NCBI RefSeq assembly: GCF_030283145.1
Contig: NZ_JASNWE010000003.1
Span: forward strand, 124,001 to 188,000
Length of the DNA: 64,000 nucleotides
Source of the DNA: Actinomadura xylanilytica
GTDB lineage: Bacteria; Actinomycetota; Actinomycetes; Streptosporangiales; Streptosporangiaceae
Reading direction: 5' to 3'
This document shows, one piece after another, positions 33,615 through 42,698 of this stretch (the stretch's first letter is position 1; each line of letters begins with the position of its first letter). The notes under the pieces were generated by a model. It was not told the origin of the DNA and did no database searches. It saw only the letters and a list, made by a program, of their open reading frames with translations. Both the position numbers and the translations under genes were made by a program.

Positions 33615-34895
33615 ATGACCACCGCCCCCACCGCACAGCCCGGCCCCCACGACGACATCCCCCTGATCCGCCTGAACCCGCTCGGGAAAGACCACCACGG
33701 TGAGGCCGCCGCGCTGCGCGACGCCGGCCGAGCCACCGGCGGCGTGGTCCGCGTGCTGTTGCCCGGAGGCCTGCCGGCCTGGGCGCTCACCACCCACGAA
33801 CTGGTGCGCTGGCTGGTCACCGACGCGCCGGTCAGCAAGAACTACCGGAACTGGTCGGCGGTCCGAGAAGGCCGGCTGGCTCCGGACAACCCGATCATCG
33901 GGATGGTCATGGTCGACAACCTGGTCACCGCCGACGGTGAGGACCACCAGCGGCTGCGCCGCCCGATCGCCTCCCACATGACCCGCCGCCGCACCGAACT
34001 CCTGGCGCCCCGCATCACCGGCATCGCCACCGCCCTGCTCGACGAACTGCCCCGGCACACCGACTCCCGCGGTGTAGTGGATCTACGGGCCCACTACACC
34101 TCGCAACTGCCGCTGCGGGTGATCTGCGAACTGCTGGGCGTCCCCGCCGCCGACCGACCCCGGATGCGGCACCTGGTCGACACGATCTTCCGCACCGATA
34201 CCACCGGCGACCAGGTGACTCGGGCGCAGGAGGCGATCCCCGGCTTCCTGAACGAGCTCATCGAGCTGCGCACCCGCGACCGCGGCGACGACCTCACCAG
34301 CGCCCTCATCACCGACCGCGAGCAGGGCCGCACCGTGATGACCGACAGCGAACTCGCCGGCACGCTGTGGGTGATGGCGACCGCCGGGCACGAGACCACC
34401 ATCTCGCTGACCACCAACACCATCCGCGCCCTGCTCGCCCACCCCGATCAACTCCACCAGGTCCAGCACGGCTCCCTGACCTGGCCAACGGTGATCGCGG
34501 AGATCCTGCGGTGGGACCCGCCGATCGGCAACTTCATCGGCCGCTACCCCTCGGCCGACCTGCCGATCCCCGGCACCAACGTCATCATCGGCGCCGGTGA
34601 GGCGATCCTGGCGCCCTACACCGCCGTCGGCCGCGACCCCATCCACCACGGCGACGACGCCCACCTGTTCGACCCAGCCCGTCTCCAGCAAGGCGACCTG
34701 GCGTTCGGCGGCGGCCCGCACACCTGCCCCGGCTCGGCCCTGGCCCACCTGGAAACCCTCACCGCCGTGCCGCTGCTGTTCGACCGGCACCCCAACCTCC
34801 GACTCGCCGTCCCCGCCGATCAGCTGCCGCCCATGGCCAGCATCTTCACCAACTCCGCCGCCGTACTGCCGACGCACCTGGGAGAGCCCACGTGA
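33615..34895 (+). CDS. cytochrome P450 (canonical), second conservon P450
   Basis: 426 residues. The I-helix AGHETT, the K-helix EILR (ExxR) and the heme loop FGGGPHTCPGSALAHLE (C371) are all canonical. It starts 66 bases after the first P450, with a GGAGAC upstream. Bacterial class I P450s need ferredoxin partners, which are not encoded nearby. Substrate unknown; it may act in the conservon's signalling output or on a metabolite. Confidence 0.88.
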   Translation: MTTAPTAQPGPHDDIPLIRLNPLGKDHHGEAAALRDAGRATGGVVRVLLPGGLPAWALTTHELVRWLVTDAPVSKNYRNWSAVREGRLAPDNPIIGMVMVDNLVTADGEDHQRLRRPIASHMTRRRTELLAPRITGIATALLDELPRHTDSRGVVDLRAHYTSQLPLRVICELLGVPAADRPRMRHLVDTIFRTDTTGDQVTRAQEAIPGFLNELIELRTRDRGDDLTSALITDREQGRTVMTDSELAGTLWVMATAGHETTISLTTNTIRALLAHPDQLHQVQHGSLTWPTVIAEILRWDPPIGNFIGRYPSADLPIPGTNVIIGAGEAILAPYTAVGRDPIHHGDDAHLFDPARLQQGDLAFGGGPHTCPGSALAHLETLTAVPLLFDRHPNLRLAVPADQLPPMASIFTNSAAVLPTHLGEPT

Positions 34896-34929
34896 TGCTC
34901 CGGTAGTCCGACCCCCGCCCTGGGCGCGT

Positions 34930-35291
34930 CGCTGAGGCCGACGCGGCTTCACCCGTCTGCCGTTCCCCGCCGGCGAACTGGTGCGGGTAGTAGGTGAGCC
35001 GGTGCGCCAGCTCCACCCGGCGGAGGGCCTCGGCGGCGCGTTCGCGGCGTTCGGGACGCGGACGCCCCGCGTAGAGCAGCTCGGACGCGCCGGGGTCGGG
35101 CATGTTCACGCCGTGTTCCCGCAGGCACGCACCCGTCTGAGCCGGGCGCCGTGCCGCCGGTGCCGCCGGCCGCCCGGGGGGCTTCGACGCGCTCGGCCCG
35201 CCCAAGCTGGCGATCCCGTCGTCCTTGCCGGACGAGCCGCCGCAGCCGCTAGGGACAGCGGTTGACCGGGGAGAAGGACGCGGTGTTTCAT
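34930..35291 (-). pseudogene. decayed fusion of a lipoprotein gene and an ABC-transporter ATPase
   Basis: The minus strand holds the start MKHRVLLPG, then after a frameshift GCGGSSGKDDGIASLGG and ACLREHGVNMPDP, typical of small lipoproteins encoded next to MacAB-type exporters. Directly fused after it is LLYAGRPRPERRERAAEAL and RLTYYPHQFAGGERQ, the helical domain and signature motif of a MacB-type ATPase. The lipoprotein end, the Walker A half and the ATPase C-terminus are missing. An internal deletion plus frameshifts explain this; it is not functional. Confidence 0.6.
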
Positions 35292-36183
35292 GCGGGTTCT
35301 CCGAGTTCTGGCACGGCCCCGCCGTCCCGCGACCGGGAAGCCGCGGAACGTGGATGGGGGTTCGAACCTGGTCGGCGGTCCTCCCCGCGTACTTCACGCA
35401 GTGCGGCGGCTCGCCGGGCGCGTTGATCGGGTCAAGCACCCGGAACCGCTCGCCGGGGCGCGCCTCACGGCCGAGCACGATCTCGGCCTTGCCCCCGTAG
35501 CCGAGGGGGGACGGTCTGGCCGATCGGGCAGAACTGCGATCTCACGCACGCCCCGGGCCGCTGCGTCGGCGTGATGTCGTCGGTAACCGTCGTGATCAGG
35601 CCGACGGCTCCACTCCCAGACGGCCGTCATGTCGTGGGCCGCGTACGACCGTGGGTCAACCAGGTTTGGAATGATCAAATCCGGTCCTCCGGTCCCCTCT
35701 CACGCCGGTCTCCGGACTCGTGCACGGAAACGTCCGGCCATGACACCGAAGACCGCAAGAAGTGCAGGAAGTTCAGAAATGCTCGCCAGAAAGTGCGACT
35801 TCAACAAGGAGTTTGAATGGCGATGAACCGAGTGTCGCACAGCGCGCGAGAATATCGAAAGGCAGGACGACCGCCGTCGGCCGGAATTCTGGACGCCCCC
35901 GTCCTGGCCGAACGAGGCCCCAGAACGCGCGCCAGACCGGGCGCCGGCACGCCCCCACCAGCCCTTGAGCTGGGCACCGGCGGAGCGAAGGCCGGCCACC
36001 CGAGGCCGCGTCATGGCGGGAGGTGGCCAGGTTCCGTCCCGAGCCCGGCGTGTCGGAGGTCGGAGATGATCAATCGAGTCCTAGCATTGTCCAACAATCT
36101 CATACCATCGTTTCGTCACCGTCTCGGCCTTCCGTGTCCCGCGGCGGTCGACACAGGGCTCACCCCCCTCGACGGAGGTCTGC
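35292..36183. other. about 890 bases without a recognisable gene
   Basis: Several open frames exist but none shows family motifs or consistent codon bias. It probably holds further decayed DNA from the lost exporter locus and, at its right end (36050-36180), the promoter of the SepF-family gene, where AT content rises (ctagcattgtccaacaatctcatacc). Confidence 0.4.
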
Positions 36184-36603
36184 ATGGCAATCCGCAAGGC
36201 GGCCACCTGGCTCGGCCTCGTCGAACATGAGGATGAGACACCGATCAGCGAGCAGCACATCCCCGATGATGTGGACGTGGGGCCTGACGACGTGGACAAT
36301 CCCAACGGTCAGGTCGCCATGGGCGAAGGATTCCAGATCGCCATGGTTCGCCCCCGGAACTTCCGGGACGCCGCGACCATCGGCAAGTACTACCGGCAGA
36401 ACATTCCCGTCATCTTCAATCTGGACGACATGGACGATGCCGCGGCGCGGCGGATCGTGGATTTCGCATCCGGACTCATTCTGGGCCGACGCGGCGACAT
36501 CGAACGCCTGTCGCGCCGCGTCTTTCTGATACTGCCCGACGACACGACCATCCTGACGGCGCAGAGCAGCATCTCCGACGAAGGATTCTTCAACCAGGAG
36601 TGA
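36184..36603 (+). CDS. SepF-family cell-division protein (paralogue)
   Basis: 139 residues. The N-terminus MAIRKAATWLGLVE is the membrane-binding amphipathic helix, followed by an acidic linker and the SepF core: MVRPRNFRDAATIGKYYRQ, NIPVIFNLDDMDDAAARRIVDFASGL, and LSRRVFLILPDDT. SepF anchors FtsZ. At 139 residues it is shorter than the main actinobacterial SepF and lies away from any ftsZ cluster, so it resembles SepF-like paralogues such as SflA/SflB of Streptomyces. Acidic-residue-rich codon use is normal for the family. Confidence 0.87.
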   Translation: MAIRKAATWLGLVEHEDETPISEQHIPDDVDVGPDDVDNPNGQVAMGEGFQIAMVRPRNFRDAATIGKYYRQNIPVIFNLDDMDDAAARRIVDFASGLILGRRGDIERLSRRVFLILPDDTTILTAQSSISDEGFFNQE

Positions 36604-36793
36604 CGGTCCGGGGCCGGGCAACACCCGCCCAGCCGTCCACCGCCCGGAATGGACAGATGGACTCCGGGGCCCTTGGCATGTCCTGATCCGGCGCTACCGG
36701 AGCCCTCTGGAGGTCCACACCGAGTACCTGAGTCGGCAGCAGACCGCGTAGGTCACCCATCAGGACGCTGTCCGGAAACACAGGGCCCCTCAA

Positions 36794-38011
36794 TCACGTC
36801 ATGGGCATGAACTCGGGCAGGGTGAGGGCCGAATGGGCCGGCCGTCCCTCCGCGGAGGGCATGGCGCTGAGATCGCGCAGCATGTCGTTGCGCTGCTCCA
36901 GCGCTCGAGCGGTGGTCGGGAAGAGTGTGGCATCGCCCTCGCCGACCTGATCCTGGTTCACGGTCACGAACGCACGGGTGTTGTGTTCGTAGTCGGCGAA
37001 GCCCGCGGCGTGGTCCCGGTCGGCCAGGGAACCGGCGAGCATGTACGCGCCGACGAGCGCGAGGCTGGAGCCCTGTCCGGTAAGGAACGAGGGCGCGTAC
37101 GCGGCGTCGCCCACCAGCGCGACCCTGCCGCTGGACCAGCGGGGCATGCGGATCTGGCTGACACCGTCGAAGAACAGGTCATCCGCGTCGCGCATGGCGG
37201 CAAGCATGCCCGGGACCTCCCATCCCGCGTCGGCGAAGACCGCGGCGACCAGGTCCCGTTGGGCTTCCGGGTTCCGGAACGCGTCGAACGGCGGTTCCGG
37301 GCAGGCGAAGTTCAGGAAGGCGTGCACGTCGTCGTTGTCCCCCACGGCGTAGAGTGCCGCGGCCCTGCCCGGGGTGTTCCACATCGTGGTCTCGCGGAAG
37401 AGCCCGAAGGTGTTGCGCATGGTGAACCCGGCGAAGCAGTAGCCGAGGTACCGGTGGAACTGCTCTTCGGGGCCGAACAGGAACTCGCGGGTACATGAGT
37501 GCAGACCGTCCGCACCGAACACCATGTCGAACGTACGCCTGCCGCCCCCGCGGAAGGTGACGTCGACCCCGTGGCCTGACTGGTCGAGGCTGTCGATGGA
37601 GTCGTTGAACAAGAACTCCACGTCGTCACGGACGGCCGTGTAGAGAGCGCCGGTCAGATCTCCGCGCCGCACCTCCAGGTCCCGTCCCGCGACACCGCCG
37701 GTGACGGTGTGCGGGTCGACCGAGGCCACCTCGCTGCCGTCCCCGTCGAGGAAGGTCAGCCGGCGCAGGTCGATGTGCGCGTCCTGCAGTCGCGGCAGGA
37801 TTCCCATCCTCCGGACGACCTCGAGTGCGGTGCCGCGCACGTCGATGGGGTAACCACCGCCACGCAGTGCGGCCGCCTTCTCGACCACCGTGACCGCGAA
37901 TCCGTAGCGGTTCAGCCAGAACGCGAGGGCGGGCCCTGCGACGCTGGCCCCGGATATCAGGACCTTGCGCCTCGGCGTCGTACGGATACCCCTCAGATCA
38001 GTCCGGGTCAT
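36794..38011 (-). CDS. FAD-dependent monooxygenase, PHBH/TetX-like
   Basis: 405 residues. The FAD motif is KVLISGASVAGPALAFWLNR (near 16-35), the second motif VFGADGLHSCTRE near 165, and VALVGDAAYAPSFLTGQGSSLAL near 300 contains the GD FAD-ribityl motif. This is the group A flavin hydroxylase family, which includes TetX and rifampicin monooxygenases. The ATG overlaps the stop of the MFS gene, so the two are co-translated. With the TetR operator upstream, an inducible resistance or detoxification pair is likely. Confidence 0.87.
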   Translation of the reverse strand: MTRTDLRGIRTTPRRKVLISGASVAGPALAFWLNRYGFAVTVVEKAAALRGGGYPIDVRGTALEVVRRMGILPRLQDAHIDLRRLTFLDGDGSEVASVDPHTVTGGVAGRDLEVRRGDLTGALYTAVRDDVEFLFNDSIDSLDQSGHGVDVTFRGGGRRTFDMVFGADGLHSCTREFLFGPEEQFHRYLGYCFAGFTMRNTFGLFRETTMWNTPGRAAALYAVGDNDDVHAFLNFACPEPPFDAFRNPEAQRDLVAAVFADAGWEVPGMLAAMRDADDLFFDGVSQIRMPRWSSGRVALVGDAAYAPSFLTGQGSSLALVGAYMLAGSLADRDHAAGFADYEHNTRAFVTVNQDQVGEGDATLFPTTARALEQRNDMLRDLSAMPSAEGRPAHSALTLPEFMPMT

Positions 38012-39405
38012 TCCTGGACTCCTTTGCTCATGGTGCGGGCGACAAGCAGGGACAGCGCCGTGACGGCGCCGGCTATGACGAAGCCGGTGACAAAGGCCGA
38101 TTCGGCCGGGACATCCGACCCGGAAGGGGTTCCGGCGGTGAGGATCGCACCACTGACCTGCACACCCACGGCGAAGCCGATCACGCGGGTCACCAGGACC
38201 AGGCTGGTGGCGATGCCGGTGTCACTGTGATCGACGGATGTGGCGGTGCTGGTCACCATCGCCGTAACGCACAGGCCGTTGGCAAGCGCGATCATCATCT
38301 TGCCGATGACGAGGTGCCAGACCTCGGTGTGCACGGCCGCCAGGGTGATCAGGGCGGCGGCCATGATGACGACGCCGGCGGTGACCACGGCACGCGAGCC
38401 GAAACGCCGCGCCCCGATCCCGCTGATCGGCCCGGCCAGCGACGCGGCCACGGCGCCGGGCAGCAGGAAGAAGCCGATCTCGGTGGCGCTGGCCCCGAAG
38501 CCGTACTCGCCGGCGGACACCGCGAACAGCTGCGGGACGAGATAGACCGCCACCGAGGTACCGACGCAGATCACGAACGTCAGCACACACGACTTCCACA
38601 CCGCAGGCCGTGCCAGCATGCGCAGATCGACCATTGGCGAGGCCGCACGGCGCTCGACGGCCATCCATCCGGCCACGAAGGCGGCCAGAACCACGATGAG
38701 GGCGCCGAGCACGAGTGGCTGCGAGCCGATGTCGGGCGCCAGCGCGAGCACGAGCATGAGCGTGACCAGCGTCCCGCTCAGAAGAACCAGGCCGGGCCAG
38801 TCGACCGCGGCGTCGTCGGACCGACCCGGCGGATCATGCGGCATCAGCCTGTTCACGAGCATGGTGGCCCCGATGACCGCGATCGTCGGCAGCGCGAACA
38901 TCCAGTGCCGGGACAGCCCTTCCGCCACGGGCCCGGCCGACAGCGTTCCCGCCATCCCGCCTCCCACGAACAACCCGCTGACCACCCCGATGGCCACCTT
39001 CGCCTCTCCCGCGGGGAGGTGTTCGCGCACCAGGATGAACGACAGGGGCAGCGCGCCCACCATCGCCCCCTGCAGTACCTGGCCGAGCAGCAGCACGGGC
39101 AGGTTCGGCGCCAGCGCGGACACCAGGCCGCCTGCCGAGACCACCGCCATCAGCCGGATCAGGACTCTTTTTCCGCCGTAGCGGTCGCCGAACTTGCCTG
39201 CGACCGGTGTGACGAGCGCGCCGGTGATGAGGAGCATGATGCTGAGTAGCGCCCCTTCGGCCGGACTCATATCCAGCTCGCGTTGCAGGAGCGGGAGCGT
39301 CGGCGTCACCACCGACTCCAAGGCGCCGGTGGCGACTGCCAGCATGCCGAGGGCCCCGACAGCGGGCTTCCCGATGTGGACCGGGGGAGCCAGAGTTGCG
39401 GTCAT
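38008..39405 (-). CDS. MFS drug transporter, DHA2 type (14 TM)
   Basis: 465 residues with about 14 hydrophobic segments. The loop 2-3 motif GKFGDRYGGKR and the motif C-like GPLAG region mark a drug:H+ antiporter. The ATG at 39405 was chosen because AAAGGA lies upstream; a more distal start would add 31 residues. It is divergent from the TetR gene at 39689, with the operator between, and coupled to the flavin monooxygenase. Confidence 0.87.
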   Translation of the reverse strand: MTATLAPPVHIGKPAVGALGMLAVATGALESVVTPTLPLLQRELDMSPAEGALLSIMLLITGALVTPVAGKFGDRYGGKRVLIRLMAVVSAGGLVSALAPNLPVLLLGQVLQGAMVGALPLSFILVREHLPAGEAKVAIGVVSGLFVGGGMAGTLSAGPVAEGLSRHWMFALPTIAVIGATMLVNRLMPHDPPGRSDDAAVDWPGLVLLSGTLVTLMLVLALAPDIGSQPLVLGALIVVLAAFVAGWMAVERRAASPMVDLRMLARPAVWKSCVLTFVICVGTSVAVYLVPQLFAVSAGEYGFGASATEIGFFLLPGAVAASLAGPISGIGARRFGSRAVVTAGVVIMAAALITLAAVHTEVWHLVIGKMMIALANGLCVTAMVTSTATSVDHSDTGIATSLVLVTRVIGFAVGVQVSGAILTAGTPSGSDVPAESAFVTGFVIAGAVTALSLLVARTMSKGVQE

Positions 39406-39647
39406 GGACGTCCTTTCCGTCATTGCCGGGCGAGCAAGGGGTCGGCCGTACGCGTAGCGCTGCCGCCTTGCCGGGCCCGGCGTGGACATAGCGGCCATTC
39501 ACGTGGGGCGCAGTGTGCAGGGTGTTTTGTGGACAGGTCCGAGGTCGTCCGGCGGGGTGAACCCGCGGAAGCGGGGCCCGAGGTGGCGCATGCACGGCTC
39601 GGCCGGGCGGAACGTGTGAACGAGTGCGGCACGCGCCGAGGACGATA

Positions 39648-39670
39648 TTACACTACACCGTACAGTGTAG
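39648..39670. promoter_or_regulatory. TetR operator in the divergent promoter
   Basis: ACACT (39650-39654) and AGTGT (39664-39668), nested with CTACAC (39653-39658) and GTGTAG (39665-39670), give an overlapping dyad in a locally AT-rich spot just 11-13 bases before the TetR start codons. The position suits repression of both the regulator and the divergent MFS/monooxygenase genes. Confidence 0.7.
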
Positions 39671-39688
39671 AACGGCTAGGATGTGCCC

Positions 39689-40321
39689 ATGCCGACCACG
39701 AAGACACTGCGTCAGGGGTCCACGCGGAAGCGGGCCGCCATCCTCTCGGCGGCCCGGGAGTTGTTCCTCGCCGACGGCTTCGACCGGTCCAGCGTCGACG
39801 CGGTCGCCGCCCGGGCCGAGGTGTCCAAGCGGACGGTCTACGACTACTTCGGCGACAAGCAGACACTGCTGCAGGCAGTCGTCGACGCCGTCGGCCAGTC
39901 ACTGATCACCACGATCCGGCACACCCTCGACGACACCCTCACCGACCTCACCGAGGACGCCGACCTCGAGGACGCCCTGGTCACGTTCTCGATGCGCATC
40001 GCGACCGACATGCTCGGCTCGGCGGAGTACGCAACGCTGCAACGACTGGTCCGGGCGGAATCCGGCCACCTGCCGCACCGGGGCTACAACTCCATGGCCG
40101 ACACCCCCGACGAGGCACTCGCCGAGCGATTCGCCGCCTTCGCCGCGGCCGGGCTGCTCGAGGTCCCCGACGCCCGACTCGCGGCCGACCAGTTCCTCGC
40201 GCTGACCTTCGGCGTCGCGCTGGACAGGCTCGGTTCCGCGAATGCCGCGGAGGACACCCGCGTCCGGCCACTCGTCGTCGAGGGAGTGCGGACCTTTCTC
40301 CGGGCCTACCGAACCACGTAG
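39689..40321 (+). CDS. TetR-family transcriptional repressor
   Basis: 210 residues. The N-terminal helix-turn-helix reads RAAILSAARELFLADGFDRSS ... VSKRTVYDYFGDK (split), followed by a ligand-binding helical domain with a TetR_C-type C-terminus (ADQFLALTFGVALDRLG). ATG 39689 was taken; GTG 39683 in the same frame is an alternative and the transcript may be nearly leaderless. It is divergent from the MFS/flavin-monooxygenase pair and is its probable repressor. Confidence 0.88.
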   Translation: MPTTKTLRQGSTRKRAAILSAARELFLADGFDRSSVDAVAARAEVSKRTVYDYFGDKQTLLQAVVDAVGQSLITTIRHTLDDTLTDLTEDADLEDALVTFSMRIATDMLGSAEYATLQRLVRAESGHLPHRGYNSMADTPDEALAERFAAFAAAGLLEVPDARLAADQFLALTFGVALDRLGSANAAEDTRVRPLVVEGVRTFLRAYRTT

Positions 40322-40854
40322 GGCTGGGGCAGCACGAAAGAACAGTGCGCCGTCAGCCCACGCTTCTTTCCCCTTCGCGCGTGCGCAGGGCAGCACCGGT
40401 GAGCACGTCGAGCCCGCGCAGGGACTGCTCCCGGCCCGCTCCCACCCGGAGGTCCGGGTGAAGGACACGTGACGAGCCTGATCCGGACCCACGTCTCGCG
40501 CGTCGGCAGTGCGCTGATGTGGCCGGCCACCACCGCCGGGATCGTCCTGGACGAGAACACCAGCGCGATGGCCGTAGTGGTCTCGGTGACGCCGGTGACC
40601 GCCGCGTACCCGTGTTGCTCGCGCTCGGCTCGGCGGGTGGGGAAGCCCGTCCGGCACGGACGCCCCGTCCTCTCGCTTCGGCGGGAGGACGGGGCGGAAA
40701 AGGGCTCCCCCGGTCAGAAGGGCGGGGCGGAGAGGCAGATCGGGTGGTTTCGCCGCAACCACTTCGTCCCAGTGCCCGAGGCGCAGCGGCTCGGAGCACC
40801 ATCCTCGTACACATAAGGCATTAGTGTACGAACCGGCCAGTTCGGGGCTGAGAA
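40322..40854. other. 533-base gap between convergent genes, no gene recognised
   Basis: Convergent TetR and racemase-family genes flank it. A GTG frame at 40469 encodes a short hydrophobic stretch that I cannot assign. The only clear element is the hairpin at 40661-40696. Confidence 0.4.
40661..40696. terminator. bidirectional terminator-like hairpin
   Basis: CGCCCCGTCCTC (40661-40672) and GAGGACGGGGCG (40685-40696) form a perfect 12-bp stem with a 12-base loop containing CTTCGG, and a GAAAA run follows. It could end the TetR transcript and, on the other strand, the racemase-family transcript. Confidence 0.6.
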
Positions 40855-41613
40855 TCACTCGATCCGCTTGATGAACGCGTCCAGGAGGTCGTCGGCGGGA
40901 CGTGCGGGTGACGGGTAGGCAGGCCGCGAGTGGGTGAGGCCCGCGCGCAGGAGTTGCTGTGCGGTCTGGTGCGCGACGACGCCCGGGTTGATGAGCGGCA
41001 CCTCCAGTCGAGCACTGAGGTAGCGGTGCGACTCGTGCATGGTGGTGGAACCAAGGATCAGGACCTGAGCGCCGTCCTGGTCGATCGCGGCGCGGCACGC
41101 GGCGAGCAGTTGCGGGAAGAGAGTGTCTTCGCGTCCGGTCAGCAGCGCTTCGGCGTCGGGGCGGGTTCCGATATCGCGGATGCTCACCAGCCGGTCAGCG
41201 AGACCGCTGGCGGCGGCCCCGGCCGGGTACAGGGCATGCCACTGCGGCCACATGGTCACGACCCCGATCCGGTGACCGAGCAGGCCCGCGACCGCCATGG
41301 ACGCCTGGCAGGCCCCGACGACAGGGATGGTCAAGCGCGAGCGCAGCGCGGACAGGCCGCTGTCGGACATTGAATTGACCACCACGGCCGCGAAGCCGCG
41401 GTCGGCGGCGCGGGCACCGACCGCCAGCACCGCAACGTCGCAGATCGTGCGCTCATAGGCGCTGTCGATCATGTTCGCCGCTCCTTGGGTCGGAGCGGCG
41501 AACTCCACCTCCACCCCCGGGTCGATGACCTCCTCCGGGAGCTGGTCGGCGAACGCGGCCAGTCCTTCCGCCGGAACCGCCACGGGCAGAACATGCAGAA
41601 TCCGCCGCGTCAT
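40855..41613 (-). CDS. Asp/Glu/hydantoin racemase-family protein, Ser at both usual Cys positions
   Basis: 252 residues. The fold is supported by ILHVLPVAVPAEG at the start, FAAVVVNSMSDSGLSALR in the first half and VLILGSTTMHE in the second. In hydantoin and Asp/Glu racemases the two catalytic Cys lie in (V)xCxxDPGL and (I)LGCxGM-type motifs; here the aligned residues are S81 and S189. C102 (in VVGACQAS) is at a non-catalytic position. It may be a lyase or isomerase with altered chemistry, or a binding protein. No operon partner is apparent. Confidence 0.75.
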   Translation of the reverse strand: MTRRILHVLPVAVPAEGLAAFADQLPEEVIDPGVEVEFAAPTQGAANMIDSAYERTICDVAVLAVGARAADRGFAAVVVNSMSDSGLSALRSRLTIPVVGACQASMAVAGLLGHRIGVVTMWPQWHALYPAGAAASGLADRLVSIRDIGTRPDAEALLTGREDTLFPQLLAACRAAIDQDGAQVLILGSTTMHESHRYLSARLEVPLINPGVVAHQTAQQLLRAGLTHSRPAYPSPARPADDLLDAFIKRIE

Positions 41614-42018
41614 CGCGCCGCCTTTCGCTGCCGCATTCTTTAACGGCCCAATGGGGCCCGGACCAGATCATGAGACAGACCACGCTAGCCGCACAGGCGG
41701 GCAAATGCGGGCATGTCTGTGCGGATGACCCGAAGTAAGGAAGGCTGGTCAGTTCGCACACCCCGTACGGATGGAATCGGACCAGATCTTCGAGCGGGCC
41801 CGCAGGCTCGGCGACGGCGTCGACTCGGCTGCCGCACACCGGTCGGACCCACCGCCGGCCGATCGGGAGGTAGCGCTCGGTCTCTTCTCCGGGGGCGAGC
41901 CCTGCAAGGGGCCGTAGGTCATCGCGAGCGGACGGACGCCACCCGAACGGCACCAGGATGGCAGGGCGCCGCGTCCTGGTGAGCGGTGAGCAGCGGTGGG
42001 ACGAGATGCCCACACGCT
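41614..42018. other. 405-base gap, no gene recognised
   Basis: Lies upstream of the racemase-family gene and downstream of the LuxR-type gene, both on the minus strand. An ATG frame at about 41771 runs 48 codons without known motifs. The racemase promoter should be here, but no clear elements are visible. Confidence 0.35.
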
Positions 42019-42654
42019 TCACCGGTTCGCCAAAGCGAGCCGCACCCCAAGTTCGAAGCGGCTCCGGGCGCCGAGCTCCTCCATGGCCTTCTTCACGTGA
42101 CGCTGGACCGTGCGCGGCGAAATCCCCAGCTCCTTGGCGACGGCCTGGTCGGTCAAGCCCGCCGCCAGCCTGCCGAGGATCTCCTTCTGCAGAACGTGGA
42201 CAGCGTCGGAGGCGCCGTCCACTGACCGACCATGCCCCCAGTATCGCTCGAACATGGCCACGAGCCTTCTTACCTGCGGACGGGCTTCCAATACCTTAAA
42301 AGAATTCCGCTCGCCGATGAGAACGGCCATCTCCCGGTCGGCCAGCAGCAGATAAGTTCTGAGTTCAGGGTGGATGCGGACTTCTCCGCTACAAGCTGGA
42401 GGAAGGGTGCTCGTTGCGGTGCGTGCCTGCTCGATGCTACTGACGACCATCCGCAACCCGCGCCGTGCGCCTGGCCTGATCGCCGCTCCCGTCCCAGCCC
42501 AGTCGCCAATGCCCGGCGGAAGCAGGATGAGAAGCTCTTCGCGCGCGATGGCGGCGACGGCCACGGCCAGAAGGCGGTGGTCGGGCGCACAAGGCTCATC
42601 GGCACCTGGCCGGTCAGGCGAGGGCAGCTCGACGACGCCTCTGGGGTGAGCCAT
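42019..42654 (-). CDS. LuxR-type helix-turn-helix regulator
   Basis: About 211 residues from ATG 42654, or 219 from ATG 42678. The N-terminal part (LLAVAVAAIAREELLILLPPG; later MVVSSIEQARTA) resembles the PLD-like or GAF-less sensor of small orphan LuxR regulators. The C-terminal helix-turn-helix is GLTDQAVAKELGISPRTVQRHVKKAMEELGARSRFELGV. Two palindromic repeats overlap the alternative starts, so autoregulation is plausible. Orphan regulator; target unknown. Confidence 0.78.
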   Translation of the reverse strand: MAHPRGVVELPSPDRPGADEPCAPDHRLLAVAVAAIAREELLILLPPGIGDWAGTGAAIRPGARRGLRMVVSSIEQARTATSTLPPACSGEVRIHPELRTYLLLADREMAVLIGERNSFKVLEARPQVRRLVAMFERYWGHGRSVDGASDAVHVLQKEILGRLAAGLTDQAVAKELGISPRTVQRHVKKAMEELGARSRFELGVRLALANR

Positions 42655-42698
42655 ATGGTGAGTCTCACAATGATCCATATGGCGAGTCTCGCAAAGAT
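42651..42698. repeat. two tandem 24-bp repeats, each with an 11-bp palindrome
   Basis: The copies 42651-42674 and 42675-42698 both begin CCATATGG. Each contains an odd palindrome: GTGAGTCTCAC (42658-42668) and GCGAGTCTCGC (42682-42692), exactly 24 bases apart. Two direct copies of ATCGATTGCT follow at 42703-42722. The compensating changes in both arms (T/A to C/G) argue that the palindrome itself is conserved. They sit at the start of the minus-strand LuxR-type gene, as operator sites would. Confidence 0.6.

Noticed and set aside
35354..35370. GGTTCGAACC resembling a tRNA T-loop
   Set aside because: No anticodon arm, D arm or matching acceptor stem on either strand; it is a simple palindrome.
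36604..36793. Short plus-strand frame ending near 36752
   Set aside because: Only about 50 codons with no motif; it could be a decayed scrap but cannot be supported.
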